The notes: generated from the letters alone by a model not told the origin. Shown: positions 6,484 to 13,388, counted from the stretch's first letter. The stretch: DNA of 13,388 nt from Clostridiales bacterium DTU023 (GCA_001512945.1 LFTF01000058.1:13177-26564); one strand, 5' to 3'. Numbers and translations are program-made.

Positions 6484-6509
6484 GCCATAGATCTTACTTG
6501 ATATATGGC
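6484..6509 (-). terminator. Imperfect hairpin downstream of the ABC exporter, possible weak terminator
   Basis: Arms GCCATA-x-ATC and GAT-x-TATGGC pair except for one mismatch and enclose a 6-nt loop. It lies 70 bp after the exporter stop codon. On the transcribed strand it is followed by ATTTATTC, which is only partly T-rich. A shorter 6-bp repeat (ACTGTT/AACAGT, 6534-6552) lies nearer to the stop but has no T-run. Termination here is plausible but weakly supported. Confidence 0.3.
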
Positions 6510-6578
6510 CATACTCAGGCTGTCATTAAACTCACTGTTTCCATCGAACAGTCAGCAAATAATATAGTTGCTACGTCT

Positions 6579-8429
6579 TTACGCCACTTTTTCAAACTGA
6601 CTATTATACATCCCCGCATAAAAGCCGTCAAGAGCCATAAGCTCCTCATGGCTTCCGCGTTCGATAATATCGCCGTCCTTCATCACAAGTATCACGTCGG
6701 CATTCTTGATCGTTGACAGTCGATGGGCAATGATGATCGAAGTTCTTCCTCCCATCAGCTTGTCGAGAGCTTTTTGGATGATGAGCTCAGTCCTGGTATC
6801 GATAGAACTTGTAGCTTCGTCAAGAATTAAGATGGGCGCGTTCTCAATCATTGCGCGCGCAATTGTGATCTGCTGCTTCTGACCCGCAGAAAGATTCATC
6901 TCATCTCCCAATACCGTATCGAAGCCATCCGGGAGCGTATCCAGGAAGTGATGGAGACCGACCGCTTCACAGGCTTGGATAACCTCATAGTCTTTTACGC
7001 CCTCTTTGTTGTAGATGATATTTTCACGGATCGTCCCTTCAAAGAGCCACGTATCCTGCAGCACCATACAAATCTGACTGCGCACTTCTTCCCGCGTAAT
7101 CTCTTGGATATCAACGCCGTCAATTGTGATTGAACCGTGCTCAATCTCATAAAAACGCATTAATAAGTTGACCATCGTCGTCTTGCCCGCGCCTGTAGGC
7201 CCAACGATTGCTATCTTCTGTCCAGGTTTAGCCCATGCTGAAAAATCATTGATTACATCCTTATCCATACCCTCATATCGGAAACGGACATTGCGGAATT
7301 CAAGCGCACCTTTTACATCAATTAAGCGCTTCGTCTTCCCGCTCTCATCTTCCATTTCATCCTCATTAAGAAATTCAAAAACGCGTTCACTGGCTGCGGT
7401 AGCAGATTGCAACCTCGTAGCGACTTGAGCAAAATCCTGCAAAGGATGTGAGAATAAACGGATATACATCATGAAAGCGACGATCACTCCAAATTGAATA
7501 TCACCCCGTAAGACGAGTATCCCTCCCGTCACGCAGACAGCGACAAAGCCCAGATTGCCGACCAAAAACATGATGGGCATCATCATCGCAGACAGCGCCT
7601 GCGATCTGAACGCACTGACACGCAAGCGCTCATTAATATTATCAAAGGTCTTGCGCGCCTTTTTCTCGCCATTGTATGCACGGACAATATTGTGACCCGC
7701 GTAGATCTCTTCAACATGACCATTCATTTCACCAAGATCACGTTGCTGTGAGACAAAATATTTTCTTGATGCGCGGATGATCAATGTCATGAAGATAAAC
7801 CCAATCAGAGTGATTCCGACAGCAGTCAACGCCATCCAAACATTCGCGATGAGCATCATAGCCAGCGAGCCAAAAAACAAAGTGATCGATGAACCGATCG
7901 AAGCGATCCCCTGATTTAACGCCTCGCTTAAGCCATCGACATCGTTCGTCACTCGGCTCAAGATATCGCCGTAAGAAATTTTATTGAAATAATTGATCGG
8001 TACCTTGTCGATCTTATCGGCAACATCGCGACGCATTCGCTTCGAAATCACCTGCGCGACCGTTGTCATAAAGAAATTTTGCGCATAATTTAATATTGCA
8101 CTCACACCGTAAATTATAATCAATCCGATAATAAGCTTAGAAATCAAACTCCGATCAATCGCGCTCTTCATACCATCTTCTATTACATCAACGATAGCCG
8201 CGAGACGTCTAGGCCCGAAGAGCGACAAAACGGCGCCGACTGCGGCAGTGACAAATGCCGCTATGATTGGCACCCATTCCGTACGCGTGTAAGCCAAGAG
8301 TTGTTTGATCGTTTTCTTGAAATTTTTAGGTTTCTCGGGCGGTCTCCCCACACCCCCGCGTCCCCCTCCCATACGAGATGGGCGCTGCAAATCGCGATTA
8401 TCCCCAATTTTATACTCTTTCTGACTCAT
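6579..8429 (-). CDS. ABC exporter half-transporter, catalytic (canonical) subunit of a heterodimer
   Basis: Membrane-spanning ABC exporter half (ABC_membrane plus ABC_tran), 616 residues, of the LmrCD/BmrCD/TM287-288 type; substrate unknown (drug, lipid or peptide). The N-terminus has a Gly/Arg-rich stretch ('MGGGRGGVGRPP', 20-31), common in Clostridia homologues, then six hydrophobic segments between about 52 and 325. The nucleotide domain has Walker A GPTGAGKTT (410-418), Q-loop Gln458, a variant signature LSAGQ (513-517), Walker B ILILDE with catalytic Glu538, and switch His569. An in-frame ATG at 8486 would add 19 residues inside the upstream gene. The start at 8429 is preferred because it forms an ATGA overlap with that gene's stop and has GGAGG about 10 nt upstream. 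Its own Walker A/B faces the normal LSGGQ of the partner, giving the active ATP site. Confidence 0.92.
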   Translation of the reverse strand: MSQKEYKIGDNRDLQRPSRMGGGRGGVGRPPEKPKNFKKTIKQLLAYTRTEWVPIIAAFVTAAVGAVLSLFGPRRLAAIVDVIEDGMKSAIDRSLISKLIIGLIIIYGVSAILNYAQNFFMTTVAQVISKRMRRDVADKIDKVPINYFNKISYGDILSRVTNDVDGLSEALNQGIASIGSSITLFFGSLAMMLIANVWMALTAVGITLIGFIFMTLIIRASRKYFVSQQRDLGEMNGHVEEIYAGHNIVRAYNGEKKARKTFDNINERLRVSAFRSQALSAMMMPIMFLVGNLGFVAVCVTGGILVLRGDIQFGVIVAFMMYIRLFSHPLQDFAQVATRLQSATAASERVFEFLNEDEMEDESGKTKRLIDVKGALEFRNVRFRYEGMDKDVINDFSAWAKPGQKIAIVGPTGAGKTTMVNLLMRFYEIEHGSITIDGVDIQEITREEVRSQICMVLQDTWLFEGTIRENIIYNKEGVKDYEVIQACEAVGLHHFLDTLPDGFDTVLGDEMNLSAGQKQQITIARAMIENAPILILDEATSSIDTRTELIIQKALDKLMGGRTSIIIAHRLSTIKNADVILVMKDGDIIERGSHEELMALDGFYAGMYNSQFEKVA

Positions 8430-10189
8430 GACGCCAACTCCTCCATCGACAACTGTGACAGCGCGATCTCTTGGTAAACACGGCATGTTTTCATCAGCTC
8501 GGTATGTGTCCCCATTCCGACCAAACGCCCTTCGTCAAGAACAAGGATCTTGTCAGCATCACGGATCGTCCCGATCCGCTGTGCCACAATTAGTGTGGTC
8601 GCATTTTTTGTTCGCTCATTTAATGCTTGCCGGAGCGCTTTATCTGTTTTGTAATCGAGAGCGGAGAATGCGTCGTCGAATAAATAGATATCGGGATCGC
8701 GGTAAACAGCTCGAGCGATGGAAATCCGCTGTTTTTGACCGCCGGACAGGTTAGTGGCTCCGCGCGCGACAGGTGACTCAAATCTGTCCGGGAGTGAATC
8801 GATGAACTCGTTAATCTGTGCCACAGACGCGGCATCGTTTACTAAATCATGTGAGTCAACCCCACAAGTTGTATCACCGTAAGCAATGTTATCCCCAATA
8901 TTTCCAGAAAATAGGAATGCCGTTTGCGGTACATAGCCGAATTTCAGGTGGAGGGCTTCCTGCTTATATTCTTTGACATTGGTGCCGCCAATCAGCACGT
9001 CACCTTGTGTGGCATCATAAAAACGTGATACAAGATTGAGCAAAGTACTTTTACCGCTTCCGGTCGAACCGATAAACGCGATCGTTTCACCTTTTTTCGC
9101 CTTGAAAGAGATATTTTTCAGGATGTCGTCCGCACCGTCCGGGTAACGAAAGCTGACATCTCTAAACTCGATCTCTGTCTCTGTATCCATGGGAGATTCT
9201 ACAAGCGTGCCATCGAGAATTGTCGGTTGTGTTTCAATAACTTCCTGAATTCTGTTGGCCGAAACAGCTACGCGAGGTGCCATTGCAAATAACATGCTGA
9301 GTCGCATGAATGACATAACAATCTGCATGGCATAATTCATGAAAACAATCATACTCGAGAACAAGATAATTTTGTCTGCTGCGCCTGCAGCGTCAATGAG
9401 AATAGCGCCAATCCAATAGATGGCGATGCTAAGACCATTCATGACAATTCCCATACCAGGATTCAAAATAATCATGATACGGCGCGCCGTAAGGTTATTA
9501 TGGGTTAGTTCCTCATTTGCGTTTTCAAATTTCGCTTCCTGATAAGATTGCGCATTGTAAGCCCGTACAACGCGGATCCCTATCAGGTGTTCTCTTATAA
9601 TGCGGTTGATGTTATCGGTAAGTTTTTGGATTCTGCGAAACCGAGGCATCGCAAACGCGAAAATCACTGAGATCATAATAAGCAGCACAACCACAGCGAC
9701 TGTCATCGCGATCGACCACTCGGGCGCACCTTGGTTGGTGATTTTTACAATCGCCCAACCTGCTGTAATTGGCGCGGCGATCATGATCCGTATCACTATA
9801 GCGAGATACATTTGCACCTGGGTGATGTCATTCGTTGAACGCGTAATCAAACTTGCGGTGGAAAATCGGTTGATCTCCTCCATCGAAAAAGACGTAACGC
9901 TATCAAACTGCAGTATGCGGAGACGTCTGGCAAAACAGGACGCCACGCGCGCCGAAAGCACGACGACCACAACAGTTGCGACAAAACTGCCCAAGGCCGA
10001 CAACAGCATCCAGCCACCTGCCGACAGTATCGCGCTCATTGAGCTACCCTCTGTCTTGACGATCTCTGTTATTTGCTTCATATATTCAGGAAGCCTGAGG
10101 TCAAAGAAAACGCGCGTCACGGTGAATAGGGTAGCAACAAAGGCAAGTAGCCAATCCTGCTTACGCATATATTTCAAAATTTTAATCAT
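8426..10189 (-). CDS. ABC exporter half-transporter, degenerate-site subunit of a heterodimer
   Basis: First gene of the exporter pair, 587 residues, with the six-helix exporter domain (hydrophobic segments about 13-30, 57-80, 128-150, 160-182, 245-265, 275-300) and a nucleotide domain. Walker A GSTGSGKST is at 374-382, Q-loop Gln422, normal signature LSGGQ at 481-485. Walker B reads IYLFDD with Asp506 where the catalytic Glu belongs, and the switch residue is Gln537 instead of His ('VAQRIGT'). With the partner's variant LSAGQ, these changes define one non-hydrolytic ATP site, the known pattern of heterodimeric exporters such as TM287/288. The ATG at 10189 has no evident Shine-Dalgarno sequence and an in-frame TAG lies 18 bp upstream; ATG codon 8 also lacks one. 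The start is therefore less certain than for the other genes. Confidence 0.92.
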   Translation of the reverse strand: MIKILKYMRKQDWLLAFVATLFTVTRVFFDLRLPEYMKQITEIVKTEGSSMSAILSAGGWMLLSALGSFVATVVVVVLSARVASCFARRLRILQFDSVTSFSMEEINRFSTASLITRSTNDITQVQMYLAIVIRIMIAAPITAGWAIVKITNQGAPEWSIAMTVAVVVLLIMISVIFAFAMPRFRRIQKLTDNINRIIREHLIGIRVVRAYNAQSYQEAKFENANEELTHNNLTARRIMIILNPGMGIVMNGLSIAIYWIGAILIDAAGAADKIILFSSMIVFMNYAMQIVMSFMRLSMLFAMAPRVAVSANRIQEVIETQPTILDGTLVESPMDTETEIEFRDVSFRYPDGADDILKNISFKAKKGETIAFIGSTGSGKSTLLNLVSRFYDATQGDVLIGGTNVKEYKQEALHLKFGYVPQTAFLFSGNIGDNIAYGDTTCGVDSHDLVNDAASVAQINEFIDSLPDRFESPVARGATNLSGGQKQRISIARAVYRDPDIYLFDDAFSALDYKTDKALRQALNERTKNATTLIVAQRIGTIRDADKILVLDEGRLVGMGTHTELMKTCRVYQEIALSQLSMEELAS

Positions 10190-10219
10190 GCTTATAAGGG
10201 TTCGCTATCTAAGTGTTTT

Positions 10220-10225
10220 TGTCAA
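10220..10225 (-). promoter_or_regulatory. Isolated -35-like box upstream of the exporter
   Basis: A perfect TTGACA on the minus strand lies 31 bp before the exporter start. The only good -10-like sequence downstream (TATAAG, 10196-10191) is 23 bp away, too far for a standard promoter, and nearly touches the ATG. If it is used, spacing is unusual or an activator is needed. Confidence 0.2.
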
Positions 10226-10231
10226 GAGACC

Positions 10232-10304
10232 ATCACTATATACGGAGTGATCTAAAAAATATATCGATGTCTTGAATTGCAATTCTACCAATAACAAGTT
10301 ATTG
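10232..10304. promoter_or_regulatory. Cluster of three palindromes upstream of the exporter
   Basis: Three dyads occur within about 75 bp: ATCACT/AGTGAT with an 8-bp spacer (10232-10251), the perfect 12-mer GAATTGCAATTC (10274-10285), and CAATAAC/GTTATTG with a 2-bp spacer (10289-10304). Drug-type exporters are often controlled by dimeric regulators of the MarR or TetR type that bind such dyads, but no regulator gene is present here and no promoter is certain. Confidence 0.35.
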
Positions 10305-10327
10305 CTTCAAATTTTACAACAAAATCA

Positions 10328-10355
10328 ACCGATCAGCAAAAGACATCTGATCGGT
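10328..10355 (-). terminator. Second hairpin between the zinc-ribbon gene and the exporter, possible backup terminator
   Basis: Perfect 9-bp arms ACCGATCAG and CTGATCGGT enclose a 10-nt loop. On the minus strand the stem is followed by TGATTTTGTTGT, moderately T-rich. It lies 23 bp after the strong 34-bp palindrome and could act in tandem with it. The loop is long and the T-run is broken, so an operator for the exporter is an alternative reading. Confidence 0.45.
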
Positions 10356-10378
10356 GATATGACAGTTAAAATACAATA

Positions 10379-10412
10379 AGAGGGTGCCGCGCGAATTCGC
10401 GCGGCACCCTCT
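10379..10412 (-). terminator. Strong intrinsic terminator, perfect 34-bp palindrome
   Basis: The two 17-base arms pair without a mismatch (AGAGGGTGCCGCGCGAA and its reverse complement), centred on GAATTC. The stem is very GC-rich. On the minus strand it is followed by TATTGTATTTT, so it terminates transcription of the zinc-ribbon gene, whose stop codon lies 20 bp upstream. On the plus strand the following bases are not T-rich, so it looks one-directional. Confidence 0.85.
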
Positions 10413-10431
10413 AGTCTAATTGAATGATCTC

Positions 10432-10956
10432 CTATTTCAGGAGTCTAAATTTTCCGATCAAAGGCAGTTCTTTTGCTTTGCCGTTGACCGCATTGATAAT
10501 TCCCAGAATCGAAAAACCAAGCAAAGGGATGTACAGCAACGAGAGAATCGTTGAGACCCAGTACAGTCGCCATGAAATCGCCAGGATAACGGCGCTTAAG
10601 ACCATAATAAGAATTGCGACAATCACGTCAACAATCAACAAAATTAATCCTTGATTTGCATGGAATTTAGCAAATTTTGATTCTTTAGCCGCAAAAATAG
10701 GCACAAGCACCAGAATCCCGATATAAGCCAGGACTGCCATTGCTTTGTTCTGGTTGATATCCTGTTGAGAATATTCACCTGTTGTTTCCGGTGTGTTCAT
10801 GAATCCTGGCCCCGCTGGCGGAGCCTGATACTGTTGTTGATACGGCGCCTGCCCCGGCATGCCCTGGGGCGGCGTCGGAGCTACGGGTGCTCCACACGTC
10901 GGACAAAAACCCGTCGTGCCGTCAATCTGTCCTCCACAATTGTTACAGATAGCCAT
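10432..10956 (-). CDS. Zinc-ribbon domain membrane protein (DUF4870/Tic20-like)
   Basis: A 174-residue protein with an N-terminal zinc ribbon (Cys4, Cys7, Cys18, Cys21), a flexible Pro/Gln/Gly-rich linker (about 25-60), and three hydrophobic segments (71-89, 103-128, 133-156). The 'FAKFHANQGLILL' stretch between the first and second helix is typical of DUF4870/Tic20-like small membrane proteins. Function is unknown; such proteins are common in Firmicutes and may bind metal in the cytoplasm while anchored to the membrane. AGGAGG lies 8 nt before the ATG. The gene seems to be a single transcription unit: it has its own -10-like box upstream and a strong terminator downstream. Confidence 0.85.
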   Translation of the reverse strand: MAICNNCGGQIDGTTGFCPTCGAPVAPTPPQGMPGQAPYQQQYQAPPAGPGFMNTPETTGEYSQQDINQNKAMAVLAYIGILVLVPIFAAKESKFAKFHANQGLILLIVDVIVAILIMVLSAVILAISWRLYWVSTILSLLYIPLLGFSILGIINAVNGKAKELPLIGKFRLLK

Positions 10957-10997
10957 TTCTTTTTCCTCCTCAAAACTCGTATAGAACCATACGGGTA

Positions 10998-11003
10998 ATT
11001 ATA
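10998..11003 (-). promoter_or_regulatory. -10 box of the zinc-ribbon gene
   Basis: A perfect TATAAT on the minus strand lies 41 bp before the ATG, giving a leader of about 35 nt. The base run 17 bp upstream (TTTCGT) is a poor -35 element; the nearby TTGACA (11034-11029) is 25-26 bp away. The -10 box is good but the promoter as a whole is only moderately supported. Confidence 0.4.
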
Positions 11004-11041
11004 CACCGTGTCCACTCAATACGAAATGGTGTCAAACACCG
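11003..11041. repeat. REP-like short repeats upstream of the zinc-ribbon gene
   Basis: The plus strand carries ACACCGT twice (starting 11003 and 11036) and a tight palindrome GGTGT-CAA-ACACC (11028-11040). The combination 'GGTGTCAAACACC' followed by 'GTTCCTATTTC' resembles the hairpins of REP-type elements mobilised by REP-associated Y1 transposases in other genomes. This is pattern memory, not a match that I could test. Confidence 0.3.
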
Positions 11042-11210
11042 TTCCTATTTCATTTTGGAAGAACGCTCAATCTGGGGATAACTGAATTGGTCGCTCTACC
11101 ATCCCAAGCCTGCTATACGGGAACCCAATGTATCTTCCTGCTTTGACAAATTTCATTGTTCGGATTTGCCCAGGCACACCATCGTTCCCAAAGCTGCTTA
11201 CCTAGGATAA

Positions 11211-11242
11211 CGTTATTGTAATTATACATAATTATAACAACG
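11211..11242. repeat. 32-bp imperfect A/T-rich palindrome
   Basis: Two 14-base arms (CGTTATTGTAATTA and TAATTATAACAACG) pair at 12 of 14 positions around a 4-base centre. On the minus strand it contains TATAAT twice but no good -35 box is found. It could be a regulator site or a promoter for a transcript not recognised here. Confidence 0.35.
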
Positions 11243-11377
11243 ATTACAGTGACTTTTGAAACAGTATTGAAAGTTGCCAAATTTCGTAAAAGATGGCACT
11301 TCGCGGTTTGGTCCAATTGAGGTTCGCCTACAAACAGCTAAAATGTTAAGCATCATTTAGGACGAATCTCAGTTTAG

Positions 11378-13018
11378 TTATTTGGTGGGCTCTTTGGTTG
11401 CGCTCATTCCTGCGACGTATCCAAAGGTGAGAGCATTCCCAATTGTTGCTCCTCCTGCGATGTAATTTGGCATAGGAGCCGCTATGCAATTGCCTGCTCC
11501 AAAAAGTCCCCGTATAGGTTTATTTTCGGTATCCAATATACAAGCGTTTGTGTCGATCCTAGGCCCGCCATTGGTATCAAGCGTTCCTCCGGCTATCAAG
11601 ATGGAATAATAGGGCCCTTTATCGGTAAATGGGTACATTGTCACATTCGGGGTATCGCCTATCGGCCATTTCGTGCCTTGACTAGGGACTGAAAATACCT
11701 TGGAATGCCATTCAATATCGTATGGAAACTTTCCTCGATGGAAGTCTTCATCGATACCGCGCTCAGCAAACCCATTGAAACGGTCGACCGTTTCTTTAAG
11801 ATTAGATCCAAAACTATCATCAAGTCGCCAGCATCCGATACGCGGTGCCAGCTCATTGACCCTCAGGCGAATGTTCTTCACCAAATCATCCCAATCGCTC
11901 CCCTGGATGACATATTTTTCAGTGGTTCCGGGGCTAGGGAGTGGATAAGCGGTCATGGAATCACTATACAGATCAGCGGTTCGCTGATCATAAATCATGC
12001 AAAGAACCTGATTCGGATATTCTTGCTCAACCGGATCCCAATAGAAATGAGCTTTGGTGCGATCGTTATAGTTACGTTTTTCATTCACAACACGTTTGCC
12101 ATACTTGTTGACCATCATCATGCTATCGCCCGTTGGCTGCCAAATATCATCTGGCGTACTTGGGTTTTCAAGCGCTTGCTCAAGAGGTATCTGCGCATTC
12201 CAAGCACTATTCATATTTGAAAGTTGGGCGCCGATAGCCTGTCCCATATAGACTAGATCCCCAGTATTAGTAATAACGGCACAACCACCAAATGTGGGAC
12301 CTTTCTGGGAATGGAGCATGAGATCAGGGTTATGTGTAAAACCCCCGCTACCAAAAATAACGGCCTTCTTACCCCGGATGTAGCGGACACCGCCGTCAGG
12401 TAATGTTGCCTGAACACCAATCACTTCACGGTTTTCATTCATCAATATGTGCCGTACCCGATAGTTAAATAGCACCTGAATGTCACGTTCTTTGATCCAG
12501 CTTCGAAATTGCCGTATCAAATCTGCCCCAGCACCCATTGTGCCTTGACTATTGGTCGGCGCAAGAAGCCTGCCGCGCAAAACTTTGTTCTCAGGCACAT
12601 GGTCAACGTAGTCAGGCAGTACCGGCTCAAATTGTATAAACTGGCAAGCGCCTGTCTGCATAAAGAAATCAATCGCTTTGTAGCCGTTATCATAGTAGGC
12701 AGCCAAATGATCATACTCCGGGGGTTGAAGCCCAAAATATTCGTCTTCCGGATTGTAAAGTTGCGGGTAGTTGCCACGCGCCATAAACTTGAGACAGTCT
12801 TCCCTTTTATCCTCAATACCTTGGGCGCGCAAGGCAAAGTTATTAGGGACCCAGGGATCCCCACCTGATTTAATAGTAGTACCTCCCATTGTGGACGCCT
12901 TCTCAAGCATAACCACGGACGCCCCATTAGTGAACGCTGTCACCGCAGCTGCTGAACCGGCGGCTCCTGTCCCGACGACGACGACATCTGCTTCAACGTT
13001 CCATTTAAAATCAGACAT
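11378..13018 (-). CDS. FAD-dependent oxidoreductase, fumarate reductase/3-ketosteroid dehydrogenase-like
   Basis: A 546-residue flavoprotein of the FAD_binding_2 superfamily. The Rossmann motif GTGAAG is at 16-21, with Glu39 ending the second strand ('VVMLEK') to hold the ribose. 'TMGGTTIKSGG' (43-53) is the second FAD contact, and 'RGLFGAGN' plus 'GGATIGNALTFGYVAG' (503-510, 522-537) form the C-terminal FAD-binding end. Tyr519 and Gly523 in 'NYIAGG' fall where 3-ketosteroid delta1-dehydrogenases have the Tyr and Gly that polarise the substrate carbonyl ('YPGPG'). This makes a substrate with a keto group adjacent to the reduced or oxidised C-C bond plausible, but the substrate is unknown. There is no signal peptide, heme motif or FMN-binding domain, so it is probably cytoplasmic and takes electrons from a partner. 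AAGGAGG lies 6 nt before the ATG. It follows the Rieske gene by 48 bp, so the two are probably co-transcribed. Confidence 0.88.
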   Translation of the reverse strand: MSDFKWNVEADVVVVGTGAAGSAAAVTAFTNGASVVMLEKASTMGGTTIKSGGDPWVPNNFALRAQGIEDKREDCLKFMARGNYPQLYNPEDEYFGLQPPEYDHLAAYYDNGYKAIDFFMQTGACQFIQFEPVLPDYVDHVPENKVLRGRLLAPTNSQGTMGAGADLIRQFRSWIKERDIQVLFNYRVRHILMNENREVIGVQATLPDGGVRYIRGKKAVIFGSGGFTHNPDLMLHSQKGPTFGGCAVITNTGDLVYMGQAIGAQLSNMNSAWNAQIPLEQALENPSTPDDIWQPTGDSMMMVNKYGKRVVNEKRNYNDRTKAHFYWDPVEQEYPNQVLCMIYDQRTADLYSDSMTAYPLPSPGTTEKYVIQGSDWDDLVKNIRLRVNELAPRIGCWRLDDSFGSNLKETVDRFNGFAERGIDEDFHRGKFPYDIEWHSKVFSVPSQGTKWPIGDTPNVTMYPFTDKGPYYSILIAGGTLDTNGGPRIDTNACILDTENKPIRGLFGAGNCIAAPMPNYIAGGATIGNALTFGYVAGMSATKEPTK

Positions 13019-13066
13019 ATCATGCCTCCTTGAAAAGATTTATAACCAGCTCCGATCAGCATTTAT

Positions 13067-13369
13067 TTATATATCGGTTATTATCTTGTCGCCTTCAATT
13101 TTTAAAGTATACGAAGGTTCCGGATCTCTCGCTGGGCCCTTCACAACTTCTCCAGTTTTCACATTAAATACCGAAGCGTGGCAAGGGCATTTCACTGTAT
13201 CCCCAATCAACTCTCCATCTGAAAGATTGCAGCCCATATGCGTGCATATATCACCAATTGCATAGTAGCTTCCGTTAACATTTGCAATCAGTATAGATTT
13301 ACCCTCTTTCTCAACGCTTATCATTTTCTTTGAGACGAAATCATTAGTGGAAGCAAGTTTAATTTCCAT
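13067..13369 (-). CDS. Rieske [2Fe-2S] ferredoxin
   Basis: A 100-residue soluble Rieske protein, about the size of bacterial dioxygenase-type Rieske ferredoxins. Cluster ligands are visible as Cys42-Thr-His44 and Cys61-Pro-Cys-His64, with the typical 'AIGDICTHMGCNLSDGEL' lead-in and 'VFNVKTGEVVKGPA' following the second motif. It would carry one electron at a time. Because no oxygenase is nearby, the likely partner is the adjacent FAD oxidoreductase; this is inference from gene order. CAGGAGGA lies 6 nt before the ATG at 13369. Only 19 bp remain before the window edge, so the operon may extend upstream. The alternative is a NirD-like subunit, which is less likely given the neighbour. Confidence 0.93.
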   Translation of the reverse strand: MEIKLASTNDFVSKKMISVEKEGKSILIANVNGSYYAIGDICTHMGCNLSDGELIGDTVKCPCHASVFNVKTGEVVKGPARDPEPSYTLKIEGDKIITDI

Positions 13370-13388
13370 ATTTATTCCTCCTGTTTTA

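Larger units (their letters stand above)
6045..6578 (-). other. 534-bp intergenic region: opp promoter, candidate operators and structured leader
   Basis: No convincing gene is seen on either strand between oppB and the end of the exporter gene. Reading the minus strand, the region first holds a hairpin after the exporter (6484-6509) and a 12-bp perfect palindrome (6307-6318). Then comes a promoter candidate inside an inverted repeat (6265-6293), then a leader of roughly 210 nt with several short stems (6243-6261, 6197-6224, 6135-6152, 6102-6112) ending in the oppB ribosome binding site. I could not match the leader to a T-box or to a riboswitch class that I know by sequence. Confidence 0.6.
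10957..11377. other. 421-bp region without a convincing gene
   Basis: Between the flavoprotein stop and the zinc-ribbon start I see no credible coding sequence. The open frames are short, lack a ribosome binding site and resemble nothing known. The region holds a TATAAT box (10998-11003), a small repeat cluster (11003-11041) and a long imperfect A/T-rich palindrome (11211-11242). No clear intrinsic terminator follows the flavoprotein gene. Confidence 0.5.

Noticed and set aside
8430..8486. Longer start for the downstream exporter subunit at 8486
   Set aside because: It would lie inside the upstream gene; the ATG at 8429 forms a classic ATGA overlap with GGAGG upstream.
11113..11316. Possible 67-residue small protein in the gene-free gap
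   Set aside because: No ribosome binding site, no recognisable domain, unusual composition, and it overlaps an A/T-rich palindrome.
1..13388. CRISPR arrays, tRNA or rRNA genes, phage or transposase genes
   Set aside because: No regularly spaced repeats, tRNA-like cloverleaf, rRNA sequence or transposase/integrase coding sequence was seen.

Overview
The window looks like chromosomal DNA from an anaerobic, low-to-moderate GC Firmicute of the Clostridia type. This is inferred from strong AGGAGG-type ribosome binding sites, ATGA gene overlaps, an oppBCDFA operon with a lipoprotein OppA, and a heterodimeric LmrCD/BmrCD-type exporter. All nine recognisable genes lie on the minus strand, so transcription runs from high to low coordinates.

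Layout in transcription order. (1) 13369-11378: a small Rieske [2Fe-2S] ferredoxin followed 48 bp later by a FAD-dependent oxidoreductase of the fumarate reductase/3-ketosteroid dehydrogenase superfamily, probably a redox pair. (2) 11377-10957: 421 bp without a gene, holding a TATAAT-like box, short repeats and a 32-bp imperfect palindrome. (3) 10956-10432: a zinc-ribbon plus three-helix membrane protein, closed by a perfect 34-bp palindromic terminator. (4) 10190-10431: a short intergenic stretch rich in palindromes. (5) 10189-6579: two overlapping ABC exporter half-transporters whose motif changes show that they form an asymmetric heterodimer with one degenerate ATP site. (6) 6578-6045: 534 bp without a gene, with a candidate sigma-A promoter embedded in a 9+9 bp inverted repeat and a structured leader of about 210 nt. 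(7) 6044-24: a complete oppB-oppC-oppD-oppF-oppA peptide uptake operon.

The most striking observation is in OppA. The segment that normally forms the C-terminus of cluster-C peptide-binding proteins (the 'FDKLI...HEAEDMLM...CPIYHYNDNYM...YKYF' region) sits at the N-terminus, directly after the lipoprotein signal and a Pro/Thr-rich tether. The protein then stops at 'NNDAQFGR', exactly where that segment would be expected to continue. This is the signature of a circular permutation. Other points worth a second look are the Rieske/flavoprotein pair, the promoter-overlapping operator of opp, the palindromes around the exporter, and a Pro-to-Ser change next to Walker B in OppF.

Functionally the window combines peptide import (opp), export of an unknown substrate, and a possible small reductive or dehydrogenating enzyme system. 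Nothing in the sequence ties these modules into one pathway. No mobile element gene, CRISPR array, tRNA or rRNA was seen.
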